From NCBI RefSeq assembly GCF_018555435.2, contig NZ_JAFEJT020000022.1:1-44476 (forward strand): 44,476 nt of DNA, read 5' to 3'. The notes beneath the pieces were generated by a model that searched no databases, was not told the origin of the DNA, and saw only the letters and a list, made by a program, of their open reading frames with translations. Below, in pieces: positions 16,818 through 24,701 of this stretch (positions are counted from its first letter, which is position 1; each line of letters begins with the position of its first letter). The stretch comes from Bifidobacterium amazonense (GTDB taxonomy: Bacteria; Actinomycetota; Actinomycetes; Actinomycetales; Bifidobacteriaceae). A program made the translations under genes and the position numbers.

Positions 16818-17696
16818 ATGAAACAGAGCAAGCTTTCATACAAGGCGGGGCAGTTCCTCATGTTCGCCGGTCCGGCGGCCATCCTGTTCTGCGCCGTCGT
16901 GATCCTTCCCTTCATCTACGGCCTGTACCTGACCTTCACCAGCTGGGACGGCGTCTCCAAGAGCAAGCCGTTCGTCGGCCTTGACAACTACAAGACCGCG
17001 CTCACCGACGGCGCCTACTGGGCGTCGCTGGGCCGCACCTTCGTCTACTCGGTCATCGCCGTCGTGCTCGTCAACGTCGTCGCCTTCCTGCTCGCCTACG
17101 CGGTGACCAGCGGCATCAAGGGCCAGAACCTCTTCCGCGCCGGCTTCTTCATCCCGAACCTGATCGGCGGCATCGTCCTCGGCTACGTGTGGAAGTTCGT
17201 CTTCAACCGCGCGTTCGTCGCCATCGGCGAGGCCATGTCCGGCAAGGAACCCCCGTCGCTGCTGTCCACCCCGGGAGGCGCGCTGTTCTGCCTCATCCTC
17301 GTGTCGGTCTGGCAGTACGCGGGCTACATGATGCTCATCTACGTGGCGGGCTTCATGAGCGTCGACCAGAGCCTCAAGGAAGCCGCGATGATCGACGGCT
17401 GCAACTCCACCAAGGCCATGTGGCACGTCATCATCCCGCTCATGCGTTCCTCCTTCGTGCAGTGCATCTTCCTGAGCACCACCCGCTGCTTCATGGTGTA
17501 CGATCTGAACCTCTCGCTCACCAACGGCGAGCCGTACAGCCAGTCGGTGCTCGCCGCAATGCACGTCTACAACCAGGCATTCGTCTACAAGAACTACGGC
17601 GCCGGCCAGGCCGAAGCGCTCGTGCTGTTCATCATCTGCGCCATCATCGGCATGCTGCAGGTGTACGTCGGTAAGAAGGGTGAGGTGGCAGCATAA
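16818..17696 (+). CDS. ABC sugar transporter permease, MalF-like
   Basis: 292-residue inner-membrane permease with six hydrophobic segments. The EAA loop that docks to the ATPase is EAAMIDGCNSTKAMWHVIIP. The start at the second ATG (16818) is chosen; a start further upstream would run through the hairpin. Its stop overlaps the next start (TAATG at 17694-17698), so the two permeases are translated together and form the heteromeric channel for the lipoprotein encoded just before. Confidence 0.92.
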   Translation: MKQSKLSYKAGQFLMFAGPAAILFCAVVILPFIYGLYLTFTSWDGVSKSKPFVGLDNYKTALTDGAYWASLGRTFVYSVIAVVLVNVVAFLLAYAVTSGIKGQNLFRAGFFIPNLIGGIVLGYVWKFVFNRAFVAIGEAMSGKEPPSLLSTPGGALFCLILVSVWQYAGYMMLIYVAGFMSVDQSLKEAAMIDGCNSTKAMWHVIIPLMRSSFVQCIFLSTTRCFMVYDLNLSLTNGEPYSQSVLAAMHVYNQAFVYKNYGAGQAEALVLFIICAIIGMLQVYVGKKGEVAA

Positions 17697-18556
17697 TGGG
17701 AGCTGGACAGAAAAGCACTCAGAGCAAGGTCGTCCATGCCATCGTCATGGTCGTGATGATCCTCGCGCTGCTGGTCTTCATCGCACCGTTCATCCTGGTC
17801 ATCATCAACGTCTTCAAGACCAAGGGCGACATCAACTCCGATCCGCTCGCCCTGATCGGCAAGCACGGGTTCACCATCGAGAACTTCCCGCGCGCGATGG
17901 ACAAGATGAACTTCTGGACGGTGTTCGGCAACTCCGCGATCATCACCATCTCCGCCACGGTCCTTACCGTGCTGGTCTCCGCGATGGCGGCGTACGTCAT
18001 CGTCCGCAACCCGCACTGGAAGGTCGGCGCGCTGTTCTTCGCGGCCATGGTCGCCTCCATGGTCATCCCGTTCCAGGTCCTCATGGTCCCGCTGGTCTCC
18101 CTGTACGGCGGCATCCTGGATGTCCTCAACAGCCGCATCACGCTGATCCTGATGCACGTCGGCTTCTCCGTCTCGCTGGCATCGTTCATGTTCCACGGCG
18201 CGATCAAGACCAACGTGCCGGTCGAACTTGAGGAAGCCGCAGGCATCGACGGCTGCACCACATGGCGCACCTTCTGGACCATCGTGTTCCCGCTGCTCAA
18301 GCCGACGATCGCCACCATCACGATCATCGACGCGATGGCCTTCTGGAACGACTACCTCCTGCCGTCGCTCGTGCTCGGCCGTCGCCAGCTGTACACCATC
18401 CCGATCGCCACCCGCGTGTTCTACGGCACGTACTCCACGGATATCGGCCTGGTCATGGCGGCCCTGCTGCTCGCGATGCTCCCGATCCTCATCCTGTACC
18501 TGTTCCTTCAGCGCTACATCGTCGCCGGCGTCACCTCCGGCGCGGTCAAGGGCTGA
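17696..18556 (+). CDS. ABC sugar transporter permease, MalG-like
   Basis: 286-residue permease with six membrane segments and the EAA loop EEAAGIDGCTTWRTFWTIVFP. Overlaps the previous permease by one base. Followed after 150 bp by GH172; a stem-loop (18581-18622) lies between, so GH172 may be expressed at a different level. Confidence 0.92.
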   Translation: MGAGQKSTQSKVVHAIVMVVMILALLVFIAPFILVIINVFKTKGDINSDPLALIGKHGFTIENFPRAMDKMNFWTVFGNSAIITISATVLTVLVSAMAAYVIVRNPHWKVGALFFAAMVASMVIPFQVLMVPLVSLYGGILDVLNSRITLILMHVGFSVSLASFMFHGAIKTNVPVELEEAAGIDGCTTWRTFWTIVFPLLKPTIATITIIDAMAFWNDYLLPSLVLGRRQLYTIPIATRVFYGTYSTDIGLVMAALLLAMLPILILYLFLQRYIVAGVTSGAVKG

Positions 18557-18580
18557 TTCCAGGCGCAGGCCATGCACACG

Positions 18581-18622
18581 CAATGCCCGTCGGCGCCCGT
18601 CCCCCGGTGTCGGCGGGCATTG
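18581..18622 (+). terminator. Stem-loop between permease and GH172 genes
   Basis: CAATGCCCG (18581-18589) pairs with CGGGCATTG (18614-18622), with a GC-rich loop able to extend the stem imperfectly. No T-run, so a partial terminator or RNA processing site. Confidence 0.45.
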
Positions 18623-18708
18623 CCATACCTTCTGCCGGATTCCACCGTCTTCCGGCGGCGGTCACGGTCCGTCAGGGAAGCCAAAACCGATAGACGAAAG
18701 GATGACAG

Positions 18709-19818
18709 ATGAGCTGGGACGCAACCGCACTCGAATCGCTCGCGCACACGCAGCGCTACGAAAGCCGCGCGATCACCGCGGAGAACCGCACCGGAGCCAA
18801 GGGCAACGGCGGCAGGGCGGCCAGTCCGCTCGGCGTCTCGCGCAAGGGCTCGCCATGCCTGCAGAACGTGGCCAGCGGAGAGACCGTCACGCTCGCCGAC
18901 ATCGAAGGCCACGGTGCGATCACGCACATCTGGTTCACCGTCGACGAGAAGACCAGCGAATCCGACTGCTTCGTGCTGCGCGACCTCGTGCTGCGCATGT
19001 ACTGGGACGACGAGGAGACGCCCAGCGTGGAAGTGCCGCTCGGCGACTTCTTCTGCTGCGGATTCGCCCGCGCCTGCCTCGTCAACTCGGCTCCGGTGGC
19101 CGTGGTGCCGAACCGCGGATTCAACTGTTACTGGAAGATGCCGTTCCGTTCGCGGGCGCGCATCACCCTCGAAAACCAGCATGCGAACCCGATCCCGGCG
19201 CTCTTCTACCAGATCGACTACCGGCTCGACGACGATCCGCCGGCGGATGATCTCGCCCATTTCCACGCGCAGTGGCGCCGCCAGCCCATCACCGACCTCG
19301 GCCACGACTACGTGGTGCTCGACGGGGTGAAGGGCCGTGGCCACTACGTCGGCACCTATCTGGCGCTCTCCACGCTGGAACGGTACTGGTGGGGCGAAGG
19401 CGAGATGAAGTTCTACATCGACGGCGACGAGGAGTTCCCGACGATCTGCGGTACCGGCACGGAGGACTACTTCGGCGGCTCGTGGAGCTTCGCCAAGCAG
19501 ATCGACGGCCGCACGGTCGAGCAGACGTACTGCACGCCGTACCTCGGATACCCGTACTATTCGCGGCACGACGAGCTGATCCACAACGACTACCACAACG
19601 ACGACGTGCCGCCGCAGCGCGGCTTCTACCGCTGGCATATCCCCGATCCGATCACGTTCCGGCACGATCTCAAGGTCACGCTGCAGCAGATCGGCGTCGG
19701 ATACCGCGGACTGTTCGAACGCCGCGACGACGTGACGACCGTCGCCTACTGGTACCAGGTCGAGCCGCATGCCCCGTTCCCGGCGTTGCCCGCAGCCCCG
19801 GATCGATGGCCGCGGTAA
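18709..19818 (+). CDS. GH172 (DUF2961) difructose dianhydride/alpha-fructoside enzyme
   Basis: 369-residue DUF2961 protein, now glycoside hydrolase family GH172. The founding member is the B. dentium alpha-D-fructofuranosidase that makes and hydrolyses difructose dianhydride I (DFA I) from inulobiose; other GH172 members act on arabinofuranosides. Visible family features are the N-terminal RAITAENRTGAKGNGG, GAITHIWFTV, VEVPLGDFFCCGF, and the acidic stretches GEGEMKFYIDGDEEFPT (E230/E232) and CGTGTEDYFGG (E252), which hold the candidate catalytic Glu pair. No signal peptide. AAAGGA precedes the ATG. It lies in the importer operon and near GH32, which fits import of DFA I or a related fructoside, ring opening and then beta-fructosidase cleavage. 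Substrate is inferred from the family and context. Confidence 0.9.
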   Translation: MSWDATALESLAHTQRYESRAITAENRTGAKGNGGRAASPLGVSRKGSPCLQNVASGETVTLADIEGHGAITHIWFTVDEKTSESDCFVLRDLVLRMYWDDEETPSVEVPLGDFFCCGFARACLVNSAPVAVVPNRGFNCYWKMPFRSRARITLENQHANPIPALFYQIDYRLDDDPPADDLAHFHAQWRRQPITDLGHDYVVLDGVKGRGHYVGTYLALSTLERYWWGEGEMKFYIDGDEEFPTICGTGTEDYFGGSWSFAKQIDGRTVEQTYCTPYLGYPYYSRHDELIHNDYHNDDVPPQRGFYRWHIPDPITFRHDLKVTLQQIGVGYRGLFERRDDVTTVAYWYQVEPHAPFPALPAAPDRWPR

Positions 19819-19844
19819 CACCTGAGGATGTCGTCGGTGAGGCT

Positions 19845-19925
19845 GACCGAGGGGGAGCGAGGTCGTTCCTCTGACTACCCCTCAGTCTCGCTTCGCGAGC
19901 CAGCTCCCCTAGCAAGGGGAGCCAA
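19845..19925. terminator. Hairpins between convergent GH172 and serine hydrolase genes
   Basis: CTCGC/GCGAG (19887-19899) and GCTCCCCT/AGGGGAGC (19903-19922) lie in a row before CAAAAAAG. The block resembles the palindromes at 8764-8800 and is probably the shared end of both transcripts. Confidence 0.5.
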
Positions 19926-19937
19926 AAAAGAGGAATC

Positions 19938-20885
19938 TCAGCCGACGAGCGGCAGCATGACGCGCTCGTGCAGCTCGTGGCGGACGACGGTCTCCCAGCC
20001 GTCGCCCTCCGGGCACTGGATCGCGACGACCAGACCCTGCTCCGGCAGCACGGTCGTGATCTGGCCGTACGCGCCGTCGGCACGGTACGCTCGCGGATAC
20101 GGCGACATCCACCACTGATAGCCGTAGCCGCACGACCAGCCGTCGTCGTCCGTGCGGGCAGGGGTGTCGATCTGCCTGACCGTCGCCTGCGCGATCCACT
20201 CGGGATCGACGATCCGCCGGCCGGTCGGCGCCCACACGCCGTCGTTGAGGAAGACCTGGCCGAGCTTCATCATCTCGGTCAGCCGCATCTCGATGCTGCT
20301 GCCGCCGAGCGGATGGCCCTGCGGGTCGTTCTCCCACACCGGCCAGCCCTGGCCGAGCGGCTCGAACACATGCCGCCACAGGTATTCGCCCATGCGCATG
20401 CCCACGGCCTGCTCGAGCATGCGGCCCGCCAGATACGAGTCGGCGGACGAATAACAGAATCCCGAACCGGGGTCGACCTGCACCGGCTTGCGCAGCATGT
20501 ACTGCAGATAGTCGGGGCAGCCCTCGCCCTCGCGGCGGCCGTGGATCATCAGGAACGCGCCGTTGAACCCGCTCGACATCGTCAGCAGGTCCCGCAGCGT
20601 GATCTCGCCCAGCCGCGGATCCGCGTCGGCGGGCAGTTCGCCGGCGAACGAATCCGCCAGACGATCGTCCAGAGAAAGGAGGCCCTCGCCGATCGCAATG
20701 CCGACGGCGGTGGACATGTAGCTCTTCGTGTGCGAATAGATGCAGCGCGGGCGATCCGCGACGAAATGATGCTCCGCGATGACGCGGGACTCGTCGCCGA
20801 CCGCGATCGCCTCGATCGGCAGTGCGCGATCCTGCGCGTATCGCACGAAATCATCGACAAGGACGGTAATGGACTGATCAGTCAT
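19938..20885 (-). CDS. Serine hydrolase of the beta-lactamase/class C fold
   Basis: 315-residue cytoplasmic protein of the beta-lactamase-related serine hydrolase family. Signatures are the SxxK motif S51-H-T-K54 (CIYSHTKSYMSTAVG), Y145-S-S in place of Y-x-N, and GYGYQWWMSP with DGAYGQ near the C-terminus, in the place of the third motif. Many such proteins are esterases or peptidases. AAGGAG stands before the ATG; the longer frame to 21365 has no support. A 14-of-16 copy of the CGTCAA...TTGACG operator lies 105 bp upstream, tying it to the GH32/ABC regulon. I infer removal of an acyl or ester group from imported fructosides, but the substrate is unknown. Confidence 0.82.
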   Translation of the reverse strand: MTDQSITVLVDDFVRYAQDRALPIEAIAVGDESRVIAEHHFVADRPRCIYSHTKSYMSTAVGIAIGEGLLSLDDRLADSFAGELPADADPRLGEITLRDLLTMSSGFNGAFLMIHGRREGEGCPDYLQYMLRKPVQVDPGSGFCYSSADSYLAGRMLEQAVGMRMGEYLWRHVFEPLGQGWPVWENDPQGHPLGGSSIEMRLTEMMKLGQVFLNDGVWAPTGRRIVDPEWIAQATVRQIDTPARTDDDGWSCGYGYQWWMSPYPRAYRADGAYGQITTVLPEQGLVVAIQCPEGDGWETVVRHELHERVMLPLVG

Positions 20886-20988
20886 GACAATCTCCTTACG
20901 GCCGTTCGCCGTCGACCGGCGAACGTGACGAGCGCGACGGATGATCCGCAGCAGGCGCGCCATTGCGTGACCCAGCACGGAACCGTCA

Positions 20989-21004
20989 CATAAAACGATT
21001 GACG
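20989..21004. promoter_or_regulatory. Third copy of the CGTCAA/TTGACG operator
   Basis: On the minus strand CGTCAATCGTTTTATG matches the GH32 operator at 14 of 16 positions. It sits in the divergent region between the serine hydrolase and the LacI gene. A minus-strand TTGACG occurs at 21003-21008. Confidence 0.55.
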
Positions 21005-21121
21005 TCAACCGTACTCTATCACGGCGGCCGGCGCGGCGCGCAGCGGACGCCACGGACGCCGCCGCACACGGCCGGACACGCGGCGCGCGCCCCGCGATCA
21101 TCCGGCCAAACCGGGCTAAAC

Positions 21122-21134
21122 TTAACACCGTTAA
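21122..21134. promoter_or_regulatory. Small palindrome before the LacI gene
   Basis: TTAACACCGTTAA is a 5-bp inverted repeat about 100 bp before the LacI start. It could be an operator for this or another regulator; support is weak. Confidence 0.3.
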
Positions 21135-21234
21135 TGCGGGAAGCGGTACGCCCGACGACGAATCCGACGCGGTTCCGGCTGTTTCACGAGCGGCGATTGG
21201 AGCATGATTCGATCCGACACAAAAGGAGTGAACG

Positions 21235-22368
21235 ATGGTAGGAATGCGCGACGTGGCCAAACAGGCCGGCGTTTCGCTGAGCACGGTATCGCTGGTGGTC
21301 AACAAGAACGGATATGTCTCCGACGACATGCGCATCCGCGTCGAAGACGCCATGAAAACGCTCAACTACATTCCCAACGAACTCGCACGCAACCTGTACC
21401 GCGGCCGCACCAACCTCGTCGGCGTGATCGTGCCGACCGTGCGTCACCCGTTCTTCTCCTCCATGATCGCGGCCATCCAGGGCGCGCTCGCCAAACGCGG
21501 CCTGCGCACCATGCTGTGCTCCACCGTCGACGCCGACCAGAGCGAAACCGACTGCGTCGACATGCTGCGCCGGCACATGATGGACGGCCTCATCATGGCC
21601 GCGCACACCGCGCACGAGCCGATCTACTGGACCTCCATCGGCCGGCCGATCGTCGCGTTCGACCGCTACCTCGGCGCCGGCATCCCGTCCGTCGGCTCCG
21701 ACCACGACAGCGGCGGCCAGCTCGTGGCCGAACACCTCATCGCCACCGGCGCGAAGCACGTCGTGTCCATCGGCGGCCCGCGATCGCAGTTCATCGACTA
21801 CGGCGGCGGCATGGGCACCACGTTCCCGACCGTGCGCCTGCACGCCGCGCTCGAGGGCCTGCTCAACGAGGCCGGCGTCCGCTACGACTACGTCGAGGCC
21901 GGCGAGGTCGCGAACCTTGAGCACCAACGCGATGTCGCGCTGCACGTCATCGACGAATATCCCGACGCGGACGCGTTCGTCGGCTCCGACTACATCACCG
22001 CATACGTTGTCCAGTCGGCGCTGCGGCAGGGCCGTCGCATCCCCGACGATCTGCAGATCGTCGCGTACGATGGCACCGGCATGGCCGACTCCGCCGGCGT
22101 GCGGCTCACCTGCGTGCGGCAGGACTTCGACGCGCTCGCCGAGCAGATCGTCACGCGGCTCATCCAGGCGTGCGAGACGGCCGACGGCAAGCTCGACGCC
22201 GATCACGTCGGCAGAATCGACGAGGACACCGCGTCGCCGCACGATGTGGCCGAGGCGATGGATCTGGTGCCGGTCTCCTTCCACCAGGGGGAGAGCACGC
22301 GAGGGCAGGTCTCTCGGGCCGGATCATTCCGGACGTCCGGAGAGCCCGGGGCGTCCGGCATGGCGTGA
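21235..22368 (+). CDS. LacI-family transcriptional regulator (fructoside locus)
   Basis: 377-residue regulator. The N-terminal HTH is GMRDVAKQAGVSLSTVSLVVNKNGYVSDDMR with the hinge helix LARNLYRGRTNLVGVIVP, followed by a periplasmic-binding-like effector domain and a ~40-residue Gly/Ser-rich tail that is longer than usual. AAAGGAG precedes the ATG. It is divergent from the serine hydrolase. It is the only LacI gene in 1-24 kb, so it is the best candidate for the 16-bp CGTCAA...TTGACG sites at 14933, 15279 and 20989 (inference). A hairpin terminator follows at 22416-22460. Confidence 0.92.
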   Translation: MVGMRDVAKQAGVSLSTVSLVVNKNGYVSDDMRIRVEDAMKTLNYIPNELARNLYRGRTNLVGVIVPTVRHPFFSSMIAAIQGALAKRGLRTMLCSTVDADQSETDCVDMLRRHMMDGLIMAAHTAHEPIYWTSIGRPIVAFDRYLGAGIPSVGSDHDSGGQLVAEHLIATGAKHVVSIGGPRSQFIDYGGGMGTTFPTVRLHAALEGLLNEAGVRYDYVEAGEVANLEHQRDVALHVIDEYPDADAFVGSDYITAYVVQSALRQGRRIPDDLQIVAYDGTGMADSAGVRLTCVRQDFDALAEQIVTRLIQACETADGKLDADHVGRIDEDTASPHDVAEAMDLVPVSFHQGESTRGQVSRAGSFRTSGEPGASGMA

Positions 22369-22415
22369 CGCCTTTCCCAATTCCGGACTTCGCAGTATTC
22401 TGGAACGGTGAAACG

Positions 22416-22460
22416 AACCGCCCGGAACGCGCTGATGCCAGTGCGTCCCGGGCGGTTTCT
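22416..22460 (+). terminator. Terminator after LacI
   Basis: AACCGCCCGGAACGC (22416-22430) pairs with 22443-22457 with one mismatch, then TCTGTTG. Confidence 0.6.
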
Positions 22461-22498
22461 GTTGCCAAGGAAAGAAAGAACCGAAAGAAGAGCCAGCC

Positions 22499-24169
22499 AT
22501 GACAGACGACAACCAGCAGGAGAACCTGCCCAAGCCGCCGCCGCTGCCCGGGCAGATCTACATCCGCCCCGGCATCGACGACCGCCCCGACCTCGACAAG
22601 GCCCTCACCCCCGAAGACAAGAAGGCCATCGCGCGCCTCGCCGTGCACATCGAACGCGAACAGCCCGCCGATTCGGCCGAACGCGCCGAAACGCAGGCCG
22701 TGCGCCTGAGCGCCGCCGGCTCGCCGGCCGTGGCCACCGCCGTGCCGCCCACGCCCATCGCCGACGCCTCCAGCGCGTTCCTCGACATGCGCGACCCGAT
22801 GGTCGCCGCCGACGGCACCCGCCCCGACAAGTCGCAGGTCGGCCGTCTCACCGCCAGCTTCGCGCTCGCCGCACTGCTGCGCACCGCGCCGTGGGCCATG
22901 CTCAACATGGTCGCCCTGCCCGCGATCCTCGACCGCATCTTCGGCAACGCGCTCCACGCCGGCCGCGCCCTGCCGCTGAGCGTCGAGGCGGCCCGCGTCT
23001 CGGGCGCGGCCCCCGCGCCGTGGCTGGCGCTGGTCGTCATCATCGGTGCGATCGTTGGACTGGTTGCCAACGTGATCGTCGGCGTGCTGTCGGACCACAC
23101 GCGCACGCCGCACGGCCGCCGCACGCCGTGGATCATCGCCGGCGGACTGCTCAGCGCGCTGTTCACGCTGCCGCTCGGCGCGCTCGGCAACGTCGGCTCG
23201 ATCCTGTTCTTCTGGCTCCTGCTGCAGATCGCCTACGCGATGCTCTCTGCCCCGCTCGCCGCCGCGTTCGGCGAACGGTTCCCCGACAAGTTCCGCGAAC
23301 ACGCGATGCGCTGGCGCGGCATCGGACTGATGCTCGGCCAGCTGCTCGGCGTGGCGATGGGCGTCGGCGGCATCGCGCTCGGCGGCGCCCTGCCGTTCGG
23401 CCTGACCGCCGCGGTGTTCGTGCTCGCCGCCGCCGTGCCGGTGCTCGTGTGGCCGAAGGAGCCGTCCAGCGAGCAGATCGCCAACGTCAAGTACAGCCTG
23501 GAGCCCGCGTTCGACCAGATGCAGCTGCCGTCCGGCGACGACGGCGCCACGTTCCGCCGCGCGTACGTCGCGCGCATCTTCATGATGGCCGGCGTGGGCG
23601 TGATGACCGTGTTCCAGTGGTTCATCGTGCGGCACTACGTGCTCGCCGAATGGTATATGGACGCGCGTTCCGCCGCGGGCTCGTCGCCGCGGATCTGGGC
23701 GACCTGCATCGCGATGCTGATGATCGCGGTCGGCACGGCCGTCGGCGCGGCGGCCGCGGCCGGCTATGCTGGCCGGTTCGGCGAATGGTGCGAGGCGAAG
23801 AACGTGTCCAGCCGCGTCGTCGTGATCACGTCGTGCGTCGTGTACGCGGCGGCGATCGTGATTCCGATCGTGCTCGCGCTGTTCCTGTCGACGCCGGTGA
23901 TCAACGCCGGACTGTGCGTGTACGGCATCGTGTCCGGCTTCGCGTTCGGTCTATACGACGTCTTCAACCAGGACGTCGTCGCCGCGACGATCCCGGACCC
24001 GCGCGACAACGCGCGCTACCTGAACGCGTTCAACGTGGCGAGCGTCATCGGCACGGTCGTCGCCGCCTGCCTCGGCGTCGTCGCGGTGCTCTCGCTCGGC
24101 TACATCGCGCTGCTCGTCGCCGCGATCGTCGTCGTGCTGATCGGCGCGTTCCTCACGCCGAAGGACTGA
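22499..24169 (+). CDS. MFS transporter with long cytoplasmic N-terminus
   Basis: 556-residue major facilitator protein. About 115 polar residues precede the first membrane segment (LTASFALAALLRTAPWAMLNM); about twelve segments follow. The 2-3 loop reads GVLSDHTRTPHGRRTPWIIAGG, a form of the MFS signature typical of GPH/sugar-cation symporter-like proteins. GVLSD and GRRTPW argue for a sugar or glycoside substrate, but this is not decisive. The ATG at 22499 follows a purine-rich stretch. It is just downstream of the LacI terminator and ends in a strong terminator, so it is a single-gene unit. Confidence 0.85.
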   Translation: MTDDNQQENLPKPPPLPGQIYIRPGIDDRPDLDKALTPEDKKAIARLAVHIEREQPADSAERAETQAVRLSAAGSPAVATAVPPTPIADASSAFLDMRDPMVAADGTRPDKSQVGRLTASFALAALLRTAPWAMLNMVALPAILDRIFGNALHAGRALPLSVEAARVSGAAPAPWLALVVIIGAIVGLVANVIVGVLSDHTRTPHGRRTPWIIAGGLLSALFTLPLGALGNVGSILFFWLLLQIAYAMLSAPLAAAFGERFPDKFREHAMRWRGIGLMLGQLLGVAMGVGGIALGGALPFGLTAAVFVLAAAVPVLVWPKEPSSEQIANVKYSLEPAFDQMQLPSGDDGATFRRAYVARIFMMAGVGVMTVFQWFIVRHYVLAEWYMDARSAAGSSPRIWATCIAMLMIAVGTAVGAAAAAGYAGRFGEWCEAKNVSSRVVVITSCVVYAAAIVIPIVLALFLSTPVINAGLCVYGIVSGFAFGLYDVFNQDVVAATIPDPRDNARYLNAFNVASVIGTVVAACLGVVAVLSLGYIALLVAAIVVVLIGAFLTPKD

Positions 24170-24187
24170 CGGCCGCATACCACAGCG

Positions 24188-24223
24188 AACGCCCGCCGGG
24201 ATCAGACCCGGCGGGCGTTTTTT
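24188..24223 (+). terminator. Rho-independent terminator after MFS gene
   Basis: ACGCCCGCCGGG/CCCGGCGGGCGT, 12-bp stem, 6-base loop, followed by TTTTTC. Confidence 0.9.
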
Positions 24224-24359
24224 CGTCACGTGCGACGCACCTCGATGGTCATATAGTGAACACCCGCTGGATGCGGTGAGACGCAGGCTCCTATGGTGTG
24301 ACATCAGTCGAGCACCAAGCTCGGCGGAAACGTTCGATACCGAAAGGAGGTTCGCCACG

Positions 24360-24440
24360 ATGACTGGATACACTGCAACTGTTGAGTTCAACGCTCTGCT
24401 GTCCGCTCGAATTATTATTCCGTCTTCGTTGGCGGACTGA
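24360..24440 (+). CDS. 26-residue leader peptide with Ile-Ile-Ile
   Basis: Small reading frame, too short for ORF tools, preceded by the excellent ribosome site AAAGGAGG at 24342-24350. It encodes MTGYTATVEFNALLSARIII then PSSLAD and stop. Three consecutive ATT isoleucine codons (24411-24419) are striking because this genome uses ATC almost everywhere; two Leu codons (CTG CTG) stand shortly before and one TTG follows. The end of the frame forms the first arm of an attenuator, as in leader peptides of branched-chain amino acid operons. The gene it precedes is an MHS-family transporter. Confidence 0.82.
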   Translation: MTGYTATVEFNALLSARIIIPSSLAD

Positions 24441-24534
24441 TTCGGCATTGCAGCTTGAACCCCGCCAACGAAGGCAGGGTCGAGCGAGAGTCGCGATCTT
24501 CGCAAGCCCTGCCTGAACGGCGGGGCTTTTTTTT
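24424..24534 (+). promoter_or_regulatory. Transcription attenuator (1:2, 2:3, 3:4 segments)
   Basis: Segment 1 CTTCGTTGGCGG (24424-24435, inside the leader frame) is complementary over 12 bp to segment 2 CCGCCAACGAAG (24462-24473). Segment 2 continues into GGCAGGG (24473-24479), which pairs with CCCTGCC (24507-24513) of segment 3. Segment 3 and 4 form the terminator. A ribosome stalled on the Ile codons would cover segment 1, free segment 2 to pair with 3 and prevent termination. Confidence 0.85.
24504..24534 (+). terminator. Attenuator terminator
   Basis: 10-bp stem AAGCCCTGCC (24504-24513)/GGCGGGGCTT (24519-24528, one T-G pair), loop TGAAC, then a run of eight T (24527-24534). Confidence 0.92.
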
Positions 24535-24701
24535 GTTGCGCCCCACAAGGTCACCGGAACAACCGCAAGCAACGAACGCCACCGCAGAAAACGCATCAAT
24601 CGCACGCACCGCACGCGCAACACGTACGGCACGCGTACAGACACAACAGCTGGTTCGTGCAGATCGCACCGATCGCACGGCCGGCGAAACAGGAGAGAGC
24701 A

